Translations under genes and position numbers: made by a program
The notes under the pieces: generated by a model
The model's database searches: none
Told to the model about the DNA's origin: nothing
What the model saw: the letters and a program-made list of their open reading frames with translations, nothing else
Shown here: positions 45,792 through 56,428 of the stretch, one piece after another
Numbering within the stretch: position 1 is the first letter of the stretch
Layout: each line of letters opens with the position of its first letter
NCBI RefSeq assembly: GCF_024139115.2
Contig: NW_026943395.1
Location: 248,001 to 312,000, forward strand
Source: Armigeres subalbatus
Taxonomy: Eukaryota > Arthropoda > Insecta > Diptera > Culicidae
Direction: 5' to 3'
Length of the DNA: 64,000 nucleotides

Positions 45792-46949
45792 CACTCTAAA
45801 TAATCATCACGTCATATTCACGTGAAAAATCACGTAACTGAACTGTCTTGAACAAACGACGATTGTTACGTGACGTTAGTAATGCTCACCTGAAATTCAC
45901 GTAACTTTTACTAAAAATCTTGGTGAATATGTTTGTATGTACTCGTAAACAACTTAAGTGAGATTGTGTTAGTGTGATTGCAGCTTCGGCATTTACGGAA
46001 AACCAGCATTGTAAACAATCTTCACGTCAGATTTACCTGAAAACAAACGTGGTTATCATCCACCATACTTTTCACGTGGAAGTGACTTGACAATCACGTA
46101 AGAATGAATGATACATAACCTAAACATAGTTAGGCTTCGCAGAGGTAAGGGATATTTTAGGTGCAACTAGGCGAGAATTTTCCGAACCTGCAGTTCACTC
46201 CTTGAAAAAATATCAACGGAAGTCTCATGAAATTTAGAAGATTCGTAGAAAAGTGATTTGGAAGAAGTTTAAGCTACATGAAGTCTAGAACTACAGTTTT
46301 TCGGTAGCGTTGGCATAAAATTTTTATTTCAGATTTTAACGTCCAAGGATGGACTACTTTTTGATTGGTTCAACATCGGAAATAGCAGCAATTTTTTAGA
46401 AAGAATCTAGTTTCAACATTTCTGTTCAAATCTGATAAATTTCATTCGACATTCGTTGATTTGTTCTCCAACAGTGTTTTAGCGATAACTCCGAAGCGCA
46501 ATTGCCGAATGACAGCATTCCTTGTCTTATATTAAATACATCATTTTGCAGCAAATGCATTTCACCGCATCAAGCACATCAGCAACGCGAAGAGGTTTCC
46601 TATTTACGGCTGCTGGCAGTTACTAATTTATTTTGCATTCATTTAAAACAAAACAATTTTGTAATATATTTTAAAGCATACCTGATATCATGTAGCTTTC
46701 ACTAAAAGTTCACGTAACCGGTACGTAGAATTCACGTAAGGTTCACCTGATCAAACACGTAACTACTATCAAACTTCACGTCATTAGTACTGGAAAATCC
46801 AGTCAGATTCACTTGATAAATCACGTAACTCACCTAAGCTAAGTTTTGTTCAGGTTACATGCCATTCAGGTCACTCTTACGTGAAAAGTATGGTGGATGA
46901 GAACCACATTTGTTTTCAGGTAAACATGACGTGAAGATTTTTCAGAGTG
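45792..46949. mobile_element. 1.16-kb TIR element dense in TCACGTAA
   Basis: CACTCTAAATAATCATCACG at the left pairs with the complement of GTGAAGATTTTTCAGAGTG at the right. Motifs TCACGTAA/TTACGTGA and ACGTCA recur many times in the outer 300 bp of each side. A second, better match to the right terminus (ATCTTCACGTCAGATTTACC) lies internally at about 46018, suggesting one element inserted into or recombined with a relative. There is no coding region. Confidence 0.6.
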
Positions 46950-46959
46950 CATCTCATCG

Positions 46960-48590
46960 GCAGTGCTTGGGACATGTTAAATAAGCTAGAAAATATGTAC
47001 AAAATTAAAATTCGAAATTCACGAGCGATTATGAAAACATTTTTTTTAACGTATCCACGTAAACAATATTTAGGGGTGGGGGTGGTTCGGGTGGTAGCAT
47101 AGGAGTGGGGGTGGTTCCGAAAATTGTTACGGATTGTTACACTCAAACTAATTGATTGATACATTCTATGTGCGAAACTTGCATAGAACTTATGATCAGT
47201 GCTAGATTTCAGTTTCAAGTGCACCTTTTGTGAAATATGTGCCAAGCTATTGCATTTCATTACACAATTGAAATTATTTTAAGTGCGGTGGCTAATAAAA
47301 CAAAACTATGATTCCCACACATAGAATTCACTACGAAGATAATTAAGAGACTCCTACAACTGTCAGCAGCAAAACAAAGAAAATGTGTCGAGTGAAAACT
47401 GCCTTTCCTAAGCTGTTTTTGAACGTGGAATTTTGCATTATTATCAACTAGATCTAACGTCATAAATAGTTATAACAAGGTAAGTGCAGAAAACGTGTAA
47501 AGTCTAACACAGAGATGAATCTAAAAATTCAAAAAATCTTCGGTTTCAGAATTTGGTCAAATCCACGCATAAAACGGCCGGCATCACTCACGCACTCATA
47601 TTGCCAAATCCCGGAAAACGTATATCTTTCTCACCAAAAGCCAACGTAGCCCATCATTTTAAAATCGGTGGATGGATCCTTAACATGCATACCGGATATT
47701 TATGCATAAATTCACCGAGGGATGTTTGACTATGCCCAAGTCATGCCCGAGTTCATCAAGGAAAAACAAATTGATCTTCAGAATACAGTTTCATCTAAAA
47801 CCAAAATCCACACCAAGTGGCTTGTATAATTGTAAAGGTAACAAAACTTAACGTGTATCTTATAATTATAAACAATATAATTATGATTGATATTAAAAAA
47901 CAAATAATTATTTCTTGATGGACAATATTGATAAATCACGTATTATGGAAAATATAAGCAAGCTTAATGAATATATGCGAAAACAATTTGTTATGAATTT
48001 TAAGTGCAGAGCTAATAGAAAAAGCAATACATTTGCACATAAAACTTATTATGATCGAATAGGTATACATGCATTAGCGCCGCACTTACTTTGGAAATGC
48101 AAAGTACACTGGTCCAAATATAAGTGCGGGGAACATAGATGTAATATGCATTTTATTCTGAGTGTACGAGGGTGTGGGAGGTTCTAAAAAACAACGTTTT
48201 CCGCGTTACGTAATATTTGAGCAGGCCCTTATCGGTGGTCTATTCCAAATTTTGAATGTTTGGTATTTGAACTTATTAACAATGAATTTTTACCAATTCA
48301 CCTTTTCTTGATCACTAAAAATGTTGTAAAAAATTGGAAGAACTTCAACTACTTAGCCCAGGGGTATAGCAAAAGTCAAAATCACCGAAGCAAACATAAA
48401 ATACATACATAAATATGTTTACTCTTTTATTCGTTGACTTACACAGATTTATGACTTAAAAATGATTTATTCCTCTGAGTCGTGTAGTGCACTCACGTAC
48501 ACGCCAAAAAATAACGAGTCGTTTACAGGAGTTAACCCCGTTGAAACTCATGGAAAAATGTCAACTCAATTAAGCGTGCACAAACCGAGA
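46960..48590. other. No gene recognised
   Basis: AT-rich sequence. A fragment of an ACGTAA-type MITE is visible at about 48165-48225 (GAGGGTGTGGGAGG then CGCGTTACGTAATAT). The 90-codon frame at 47915-48187 has no recognisable domain and runs into that MITE, so I do not call it a gene. Confidence 0.4.
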
Positions 48591-48600
48591 ATGTCAGAAT

Positions 48601-49021
48601 TAGGGATCCTACATTCAGAGATATGCGAAAGCGGCCATCTTGAGCCAATCGAGCAATGAGAACTGTCAAAATCTGAGCCAAATGAACATCGTTATTATTG
48701 CAGATCGAAAGGTATTGCGATTTTGGTGAAATAGATTTTATGAAAAGTTTTATCGAATAAACAATTTGTTTTGCTTTCGTAAGTAAAAGTAGTTTAGTTG
48801 ATGCCTTATATCGCGTTCATTCGTATTGCTCTTAAATTTTAGCGAAAATGCACTGCTAGAGTATAGACAAAATAATCAAAAAGTGCCTTCGAATGTGAAG
48901 TCATGTGCAAGCCTAAACATTTTTCACTGCGGCAAGTGCTGGCAGCGTTTGTTTACGAAAGTAACAGCGTTGCTAAATCATCTGGAAAAGTATTCGCACA
49001 TCTCTTAATATAGGATCCCTA
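48601..49021 (+). mobile_element. 421-bp hAT-type element carrying a zinc-finger exon scrap
   Basis: The ends TAGGGATCCTACATTCAGAG and (complement) TAGGGATCCTATATTAAGAG agree at nearly all of 27 positions. A perfect 8-bp duplication GTCAGAAT flanks it (48593-48600 and 49022-49029). Inside, a plus frame ending at 49008 reads FHCGKCWQRLFTKVTALLNH then LEKYSH, a Cx2C...Hx5H finger. Its last residues lie within the right TIR. An acceptor-like TTTTAG precedes it at 48838-48843. It may be a deletion derivative of a transposon with a BED/C2H2-type finger. Confidence 0.65.
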
Positions 49022-49150
49022 GTCAGAATGCCCAAAACTGTCAAAATTTCCAAAAATGTCAAATTCATGTTTACTACGGTGCATCTGTATGGGGTTGACA
49101 GCTGCGCTATATCCCTGACTTAGCCACTTTAGCGTTTAGCCCCCTAGTTA

Positions 49151-49694
49151 GGGTAAAATGCCCAATAGTGGACCCCCTAGTAGCGGAATTTAGCTCTTCC
49201 TGTCATAAGGCTTAGAAATTTTCAACATATTAACTCTGCTTGCTATCTAACAACAAGCTCTGCATTCCCTCTTCACGATACATACATAAGACACCCAAAT
49301 ACACGACGTTATTCGTTGAAATTAACATTTTAACATCTAACTGAATTTGCCCTATAGTAGACCCCCTGGGGGTCCATAATAGGAAATTGCTTCCCTATAG
49401 TCGACACTTCATTTGATTTTCATGTCCCGTTTCGGGACGTTCTTCTTCCCTATTATGAACCCCCCAAAATATTCCTGTAATGGACACTCTCGTGTTTATT
49501 TTTTATAGAATTATAAAAAATCATCTAATTTGACTTTCCATAGCATTTCTAACGCATGTAATCAAATCATAGGACTGTAAGGTAGGTTCTCCCGATAGAA
49601 TTTTATAGCAAAATGTTGACATTGTGCAGTAATAATGCAAATATGGCTGGAGGGTCCACTATTGGTTGGGGGTCCACTATTGGTCACTTTACCC
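49151..49694. mobile_element. 544-bp TA-flanked MITE with AATAGTGGACCCCC motifs
   Basis: GGGTAAAATGCCCAATAGTG at the left is mirrored by CACTATTGGTCACTTTACCC at the right. TA borders both sides. The word AATAGTGGACCCCC and variants occur about six times, mostly near the ends. No coding frame is present. It ends 233 bp before the Tim10B start codon, so it may lie in that gene's promoter region. Confidence 0.8.
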
Positions 49695-49927
49695 TATGTC
49701 TATGGAAAATTTGAAAATGAGTAGAAAATGTTTACCCATTGGCGACAGTATGAACAATCTGTGTAGTTTTAGCTTAGCGTGCAGCACGTGCGCTGAAAAA
49801 CTGTCAGATCACAGTGATTGTAAATAAAATCCAACAAACTCCGAACCCGCACTCGAATCTGTTGAATAACTCTCAAACCAGCTGAAATTCATACATACTT
49901 CAATTCAAGTGAAAATTCTGTGAAGCC

Positions 49928-50393
49928 ATGGATTTCGAACTAAGAAATGTAAGAATAAAGGCCTGAAACGCCATTTGACCAATCGAGGTAATAATCCGTT
50001 TAAACGCTTTTCTGCCTACATCAGCTGAAAGATTTCCTCACCCTCTACAACCAAGTGACGGAACTGTGCTTCAAGTCCTGCGTGGACAACCTGTTCGGTC
50101 GGGAATTGAGCAGCGACGAAATCCGCTGCACGGACAACTGCGTCGGAAAGTTCTCCAGCGTGAACCAGCGGCTGATGCAGGTGTACGTTGGAGCTCAGAG
50201 CGAAATCAACCAGCGACGGATGGTGGAATTTGAGGCCCAGCAGGCCAAAGTGTTGGAAGCGCAGAAACAGCAAGAGTCGGCGACCCTGGCGGCACCGGAA
50301 GCTGTCAGTGTATCAGCAATACCGACTAGTGTGACTGAGCCAGCTAGCACCGCAGCAGCGGACAGTGGGAAAGTGGAAACTTTAAAGGATTAG
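49928..50393 (+). CDS. Tim10B: Tim10B, mitochondrial small Tim protein
   Basis: A 129-residue small Tim chaperone of the mitochondrial intermembrane space. Exon 1 (49928-49948) encodes MDFELRN and ends at AAT|GTAAGA. A 76-bp intron ends at CATCAG, and exon 2 (50025-50393) begins LKDFLTLYNQVTELCFKSC. The twin CX3C motifs are Cys22/Cys26 and Cys42/Cys46, which form the two disulfides of the helical hairpin. The N-terminal LRNLKDFLxxYNxxTELCF matches TIMM10B (Tim9b) better than Tim9, Tim10, Tim8 or Tim13. The family works with the TIM22 complex to insert carrier proteins into the inner membrane. The Ala/Ser/Thr-rich tail after residue 85 is longer than in the human protein. PSTK begins 48 bp downstream. 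Confidence 0.92.
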
Positions 50394-50441
50394 AAGTTAA
50401 GATATTTGATCACAGGCTTTTAGAATTTAGATCAGGTAGTC

Positions 50442-51337
50442 ATGAATAAAGTTTGTTTAATAGTTCTCATCGGAATTCCTGGTGTTGGAAAAACTACCTT
50501 TTGTGAAAGATTCAGGAGAATTTCATCTAAGCAATGTTCACTAGTCAATGTTATTCATGTTTGTTTCGATAAATTTATAAAACTAGGAGATGAAATAGAT
50601 TACGACACAGGTCGTTTCAAAGAGAAAAGGCAACAGCTTTTGGAATCACTAGGAGCACTAATAGAAGGAATCAAGCTGCATGATCAAAATAAGGTTGAGT
50701 CAGCAAATGAAGATTTAATTCGTAAATTTAATGAAAATATTTCAATAGATTTAAGCGCACAGCCGAGCGGTAAAATATACGGCATTCTCGTAGATGACAA
50801 CATGTACTACAGAAGCATGCGTTACGAAGTTTTAGGTTTGGCTCGAAAATATCAAACAGGATTTCTCCAATTATTTTTCAACGTTCCTTTCTTGGAGGCG
50901 ATGGTAAGAAACAACATTTCATTTCAGATGAAATTATGTTACGAATGAGGAGCAAACTGGAAAAACCAAATGATCATTTCTACAAATGGGAAAGGAATAC
51001 AATGAAACTGGATGGAAAAGTCAATGTTGATTATTTTCCAGAGATTGAACACACAATCGTGCAATGCGCCAACGCTCCCGAAGCTTCAAAGGAACCAGCT
51101 AATGAGAGACAACCTGTGGAGCAATCAACTTTCCATAAGGTAGATTTACTGTTGAGAAAGACCATAAGCGATATAATGAAAACCCGTAAATCTGACATAG
51201 ACAGTGAAGATTTGAAACGATTATCGGAACAACTTGTGAATCGAAGAAAGGCGATTCTGGATGATTTGAAACTGGGGTCAATTGTCATTGATCCACAATC
51301 TGCTACTAGCGAACAGATGCAACTATTGTTTGAATAA
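50442..51337 (+). CDS. PSTK: PSTK, Ser-tRNA(Sec) kinase, with apparent frameshift
   Basis: It encodes the kinase that converts Ser-tRNA(Sec) to phosphoseryl-tRNA(Sec), the precursor of selenocysteine. The N-terminal frame (50442-50948) has a P-loop GIPGVGKTTF at residues 11-20 and the family signature DDNMYYRSMRYE at 118-129. The C-terminal part lies in another frame: open from about 50900, reading SDEIMLRMRSKLEKPNDHFY and then KWERNTMKL, to the stop at 51335-51337. The switch must fall between about 50905 and 50925. A GTAAG...TTTCAG pair there spans only 24 bp, a multiple of three, so splicing it would neither be usual nor restore phase. The likeliest explanation is a one-base indel, either real (pseudogene or allele) or a sequencing error. 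Otherwise the length (about 298 codons) and motifs look intact. Confidence 0.82.
50445..50450 (+). promoter_or_regulatory. Candidate Tim10B poly(A) signal overlapping PSTK start
   Basis: The hexamer AATAAA forms codons 2-3 of PSTK (ATG AAT AAA) and is the only AATAAA I find in the 60 bp after the Tim10B stop. If used, Tim10B mRNA would end just inside PSTK. Confidence 0.35.
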
Positions 51338-51356
51338 ATGCGTAATGTATATCTAA

Positions 51357-51362
51357 AATAAA
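51357..51362 (+). terminator. Candidate PSTK poly(A) signal
   Basis: AATAAA lies 20 bp after the PSTK stop. Another AATAAA overlaps the stop codon at 51333-51338. The following sequence is T-rich (TTTCTTTTTCTC), as expected downstream of a cleavage site. Confidence 0.55.
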
Positions 51363-51399
51363 TTTCTTTTTCTCTATTAATCCATAATTCTAAGTGATG

Positions 51400-51785
51400 G
51401 CACACGGACAGATAAATCAACCCAAACTTTGAGTTCAATATACGCACTATTGAGAATATCGCAGAAAAAATTTACCCAAATTTGGGTAGTTTTCCCTTTC
51501 TTTCCCATGATTGCTATCAAAACTAGAGCAAGATGCAAACACCTCATCGAGGTTGCTCAGCCCAATAACCCAAATTTGAGTAAATTCAATATTCTCTATT
51601 TTGGGTTGATCAAGGTCCGCTTTGGATAAATTAAACTCAGCTTTGGGTAAATTGTTTACATGGGATTAAAGGCAAACTACCTAGTGCCAGAAAAGTCATT
51701 TTACTCAAATTTGGGTTATTGGCCCAAACCACGGTTTTGAGTGCAAACAACCCACTTTTGGGTAGTTTTGGTTTTCAGTGCATAA
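51400..51785. mobile_element. MITE-like block rich in AACCCAAATTTGGGT motifs
   Basis: ACCCAAATTTGGGT, ACCCAAATTTGAGTAAA and ACTCAAATTTGGGTTA recur about eight times in both orientations. The right end TTTGGGTAGTTTTGGTTTTC then AGTGCA resembles the terminus of a common mosquito MITE. The left end near 51400 (GCACACGG) is a weaker mirror. It begins about 60 bp after the PSTK stop. Confidence 0.5.
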
Positions 51786-51973
51786 TCCAACTTGTCTTAG
51801 GACGAAAATGCACCTGATTTTATCTTGAAACATAATCTAGATGATATTTTGTATTTTTAACTCACCTACCTTGCCTCCCTTCTATTGAAGTATAGATTTA
51901 TTTTTTTAGAAATTATAAAATGTTTTTAACATGAGATTGACAATCTCTCAAGTGCAGTCATAAAAAAGCACTC

Positions 51974-52046
51974 TGCCGAAACCCGGGATTGAACCGGGGA
52001 CCTTTAGATCTTCAGTCTAACGCTCTCCCAACTGAGCTATTTCGGC
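51974..52046 (-). tRNA. tRNA-Phe (GAA), second copy
   Basis: Read on the minus strand, this is identical to the gene at 35301-35373. It has the same 73-nt cloverleaf, with anticodon GAA at 52013-52011, intact A and B boxes and no intron. A T-run (AAAAAA at 51962-51967 on the plus strand) lies just downstream for pol III termination. Flanking sequences differ from the first copy. Confidence 0.97.
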
Positions 52047-52319
52047 ACATATTTGGCTTGTTATGAGAATTGATGAAGCTATTCGGCCATTCGGTATGAG
52101 ACGCTGTTCCTATCATTATGTGTATAATGCGAGAATCAAATTTCCAAAAGGACTGCTCGATCCATTACTTATATCACGAACATTATTCCTTTTTCCGAAC
52201 ATTTGTTTGTTGGGGATTTTATATGTGTTTAAAATATTTGCAACTATTTTAAGAGACAGATATTTAAAATCGCATTCCCTGGGATAGATTTAGATTCAAT
52301 TTGGATCAATGCAGACTGA

Positions 52320-52375
52320 CTAGTGGTGAGCAAGCTTATGGCTGTAAGCCTCTTTAATAAAAACAAAAAAACGAG
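52320..52375 (+). mobile_element. Possible mini hairpin retroposon D
   Basis: TGGTGAGCAAGCTTATGGCT then GTAAGCCTCTTTAATAAAAACAAA has the hairpin-plus-AATAAA layout of units A-C and resembles unit C. I found no clear target duplication, so this call is weaker. Confidence 0.4.
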
Positions 52376-52539
52376 CTGATGGCTCAGTTCGATAGGAGAA
52401 GAATTGATGGCAATATTAGAGCAAGAAGGATTGTCTAAAGTCTCCACGTTTAGGCAGAACGGTATTGAAAACTTGTTTCTTTGAAGGAAATGGAGAATTC
52501 AGATATTCAACCTTGCTCTTGTTTTTTTATAATGCTCAT

Positions 52540-53155
52540 TGATGAGCGTGGAGACGTGACCTTCTCATCGGCCGCCCTGCGGAGGGACATCGTCAAGCTA
52601 AATCAGTACCAGCGTACTGGGCTGTACGTTGCAATCGCTTAACAAAAATCATCCAGGACAGAATAATAATGGACTTCAGAAATAATGATTTCTCTAATAT
52701 GATCCGCACTCTTCCAGACGGTACTAAGCCAAGCCGTTTTGGAAAATAACCAAAATTTTAAAATTTAAGCCTCGGCCCAGTCCACCTTTGATCCCATTAG
52801 ATAGCAATGGCTCTGAAGATCGCTTGATAATTCCTGCAGAGAAGGTTACCGAAATAGGTCGTCAATTCGTCAATTCTGCTAGCACAATCTTGGACAGAAC
52901 ATTGTCAGTTTACACGAAGCAGCCGTCAACGAACATGCTAACAACATCCATTTGCCTCCCAACTACTCTTCGGAGGAGTTGGAGATTTTCTCTGGCGAAA
53001 CGACGGCCTATATCAAATCATCGAAAAACATGAAGGCTTCAGGTTTCGACGACATCCTGTATCACAAACTCAAACACATGAGTGCTCCTTTCGCTACTCT
53101 TCAATCAGTGTCTCCGTCTCTCTGTATTTCACGACTAACATTGTTATTAGCCGTT
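52540..53155 (+). pseudogene. Jockey-like non-LTR ORF2 fragment
   Basis: Plus-strand frames with shifts read DFRNNDFSNMIRTLPDGTKP, RFWKITKILKFKPRPSPPLI, then PLDSNGSEDRLIIPAEKVTE and, in another frame, HLPPNYSSEELEIFSGETTA and KNMKASGFDDILYHKLKHMS. This is the linker and start of RT in jockey-type elements. It breaks off at the junction with the RTE-like copy on the opposite strand at about 53157. Confidence 0.6.
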
Positions 53156-53157
53156 AA

Positions 53158-55548
53158 CTAGGATCCAAGGTAGACGAATTTCTCGACCACCTCGAATGTA
53201 TCCCCGTCCATCGAAACACTGCTTTCCAGGCGGGCCCTGTCGCGCTCGGTTCCGCCCACAAGCATGTACTTTGTCTTCGATGCATTTACCATCAGTCCAA
53301 CTTTTGTTGCTTCACGTTTCAGGCGGGTGTACAGTTCTGCCACCTTTGCAAATGTTCGGCCGACAATGTCCATGTCATTCGCGAAGCAAATAAATTGACT
53401 GGATCTGTTGAAAATCGTACCCGGTTGTTACACCCGGCTCTCCGCATGACACCTTCTAGCGCAATATTGAACAACAACATCTTCACACAGTTTTGCATCA
53501 TCCACCATTGCTTTGATCAGTCTGGTAAGCTTCCAAGGGAAGCTGTTTCCGTCCATAATTTTCCATAGCTCTACGCGGTCTATACTGTCGAATGCCGCCT
53601 TGAAATCAACGAACAGATGGTGCGTTGGGACCGGGCATTCACGGCCTTTTTGAAGGATTTGCCGTACAGTACAGATCTGGGCCGTTGTCGAGCGGCCGTC
53701 AACGAAGCCGGCTTGATAACTTCCCACGAACTCATTCACTAATGGTGACAGACGACGGAAGATGATCTGGGATATTACTTTGTAGGCGGAATTAAGGATG
53801 GTGATCGCTCGAAAGTTCTCACACTCCAGCTTGTCGCCTTTCTTGTAGATGGGGCATATAACCCCTTCCTTCCACTCCTCCGGTACCTGTTCAGTTTCCC
53901 AGATTCTGACTATCAATTTGTGCAGGCAAGTGGCTAGCTTTTCCGGGCCCATCTTGATGAGCTCAGCTCCGATACCATCCTTACCAGCTGCTTTATTGGT
54001 CTTTAGCTGTTGGATGGCATCCTTAACTTCCCTCAAGGTGGAGACTGGTTGTCTTCCATCGTCCGTTAAACTGACGTAGTCATCTCCTCCGCTGCCTTGA
54101 CTATCACTGCCTGGACTCTCAGCGCCATTCAAATGTTCCTCGTAGTTCTGCTTCCACCTTTCGATCACCATACGTTCGTCCGTCAAGATGCTCCCATCCT
54201 TATCCCGGCACATTTCGGCTCGCGGCACGAAGCCTTTGCGGGATGCGTTGAGCTTAAGATAGAACTTGCGTGTTTCTTGAGAACGGCACAGCTGTTCCAT
54301 CTCCTCGCATTTTGCTTCTTCCAGGCGGCGTTTCTTCTCCTGAAAAAGGCGGATCTGCTGTCTGTGCTTCCGTCTATAACGTTCCACGTTCTGCCGGATA
54401 CCTTGCTGCAGCGCGACCGCCCAGGATCTGTCTGCACTCTTCGTCGAACCAATCGTTCTGTCGACTTCGTCCCACATACCTGACGATGTTCTCCGCTGTG
54501 TCGTTAATGGCTGCTTTAACTGTATTCCAGCAGTCCTCAAGAGGGGCCCCATCGAGCTGACCCTCTTCCGGCAACGCTGCCTCGAGATGCTGCGCGTATG
54601 CAGTGGCGACATCAGGTTGGTTCAGTCGCTCTAGGTCGTACCCCAGCGGTCATCAGCACCGAACATTGTTGATGACGGATAGTTTTGGGCGCAGTTTAAC
54701 CATCACCAGATAGTGGTCAGAGTCGATGTTAGCGCCACGATATGTCCTGACGTCGATAATGTCGGAGAAGTGCCCTCCATCAAAAAGCACGTGGTCGATT
54801 TATGATTCTGTCTGCAGTGGTGATCTCAAGTTGTACCGATACGGGAGGCTGTGTTGGAAGTAGGTGCTGCGAATGGCCATATTCTTGGATGCGCCAAAAT
54901 CAATTAGCCGTAGGCCGTTTTGTTTGTCAGCCGGTGAGCGCTGAACTTCCCAATAGTCGGTCAAAACTCCTCCTCTTGGCCAACCTGAGCGTTCAAATCT
55001 CCTATGATGATTTTGACGTCGTGGCTTGGGCAGCTGTCGTACTCATGTTCCAGCTGCGCGTAGAATGCGTCCTTATCATCATCAGTGCTTCCGGAGTGTG
55101 GGCTATGGACGTTGATTATGCTGAGGTTGAAGAACCGGCCTTTGATCATCAACCTGCACATTCTTTCATTGATGGGCCACCACCCGATCACGCGCCTTTG
55201 CATATCGCCCATCACTATGAAAGCTGTTCCCAGCTCGTGTGTGTTGCCGCAGCTCTGGTAGATGGTATGATTACCTCTAAACGTTAGCACCATTGATCCC
55301 TTCCAACAAACCTCCTGCAGCGCTACGATGCCGAATCCACGGTCCTTGAGCACATCGGCGAGTATGCGTGCGCTCCCGATGAAGTTGAGAGATTTGCAGT
55401 TCCACGAATCGAGTTTCCAATCGCTAGTCCCTTTTCGTCGCAGTGGTCTTCGCCGATGGTTCCGGTCCGTACTCTCAGGTTGATTGTTCGTTGCGTATGT
55501 TTTTTTTAAAGGCTGGCCACCAACCCCCCTAAATTTCCGGAGGACCAT
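53158..55548 (-). pseudogene. RTE-like non-LTR endonuclease-RT, copy 2
   Basis: It is closely similar to copy 1 at 15.3-17.7 kb. The endonuclease N-terminus (LDSWNCKSLNFIGSARILAD, IVALQEVCWKG, IIGDLNAQVGQEEEF) is at 55548-54961. The linker and RT (54612-53428) include GVICPIYKKGDKLECENFRA, VISQIIFRRLSPLVNEFVG and FVDFKAAFDSIDR. A deletion near 53480 removes the GLRQGDG box, and the remaining RT part (MDIVGRTFAK to EKFVYLGS) is in a third frame. The second catalytic region is therefore incomplete. Like copy 1 it ends before the RT tail. Confidence 0.8.
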
Positions 55549-55591
55549 TCCTCCTTATTCCCGGTTGACCATGGTGCACAGTTTCACTTAG

Positions 55592-56428
55592 GACACATTC
55601 CACGCACTTCTACGCCAAAGGACCAACATTTCAAACTGAAAATTAGGGTCCAGTATCAATAGGACACGAAAACATACAGTATCACAATGGTTCATGACCG
55701 CGAATTGAAAAACCGATCCTGATCATACCTGGGTGTGACTTATTTGAAAATCAGTGAACCCATTAGCATTGATTTCGTTTTGAACACTTGTGACGTGAAT
55801 GGTTGTGGTTCAGTACCGAATTCGGGCCGATTAGTCCCTAAAACCTTAATAGCCGAAACTCCAGATCGCGACCACTAACTCGAACTAAATTCAACGATAG
55901 ATAATGTGATAATATTCCACGTCAAATGCAACATGCCGCTTCGAGATCGACTGAAATTATGTACTCCATCAACGATAAACACGTTCGCGTAACGCGACAC
56001 CATTTGCAGAACACTGTTTGTTGATCAGCGTAACGCGGCGGGTTTTAAATCAATCCAGAAATTTTTCATATAAAATCCGTTTTTATCCGTAAATTGCATT
56101 CACATCCTCATTTCTATTAATGTATACGAGAAATGCTTGGAATAAACCGAGATTCCAAACCTTATACCAGAGCTAAAAAACGCACTTGCATTGCCAATTG
56201 CAAAAAAGTGCATTTCAGCGATGGTGTCGCGTTACGAAATGCAGCGCGTTATATTAATCATATTCAAAGCGAAAAATCTTAAAATTAATATACCATCAGA
56301 AAGGAAATTTAGTGAGGATAAGTTTAACCTTGTTTAATCATATGTCCCCGAAGTTAATTTTCGAATGCGGACCTAATTTTTCACTGAAAGTCGACTCCTC
56401 ATGGTGTCGCGTTACGCTGGAATGTGTC
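55592..56428. mobile_element. 837-bp DNA element inserted in copy 2 (TTAG duplication)
   Basis: The ends GACACATTCC and GGAATGTGTC are 10-bp perfect TIRs, with TTAG on both sides (55588-55591 and 56429-56432). Copy 1 has a single TTAG at the matching site (17802-17805), so the boundaries are confirmed by an empty site. The word GTGTCGCGTTACG or its complement occurs at about 55985, 56225 and 56404, with a partial copy near 56028. No coding frame is present. Confidence 0.85.

Noticed and set aside
50904..50927. GTAAG...TTTCAG as an intron in PSTK
   Set aside because: It is only 24 bp long, below known insect intron sizes. As a multiple of three its removal would not join the two frames.
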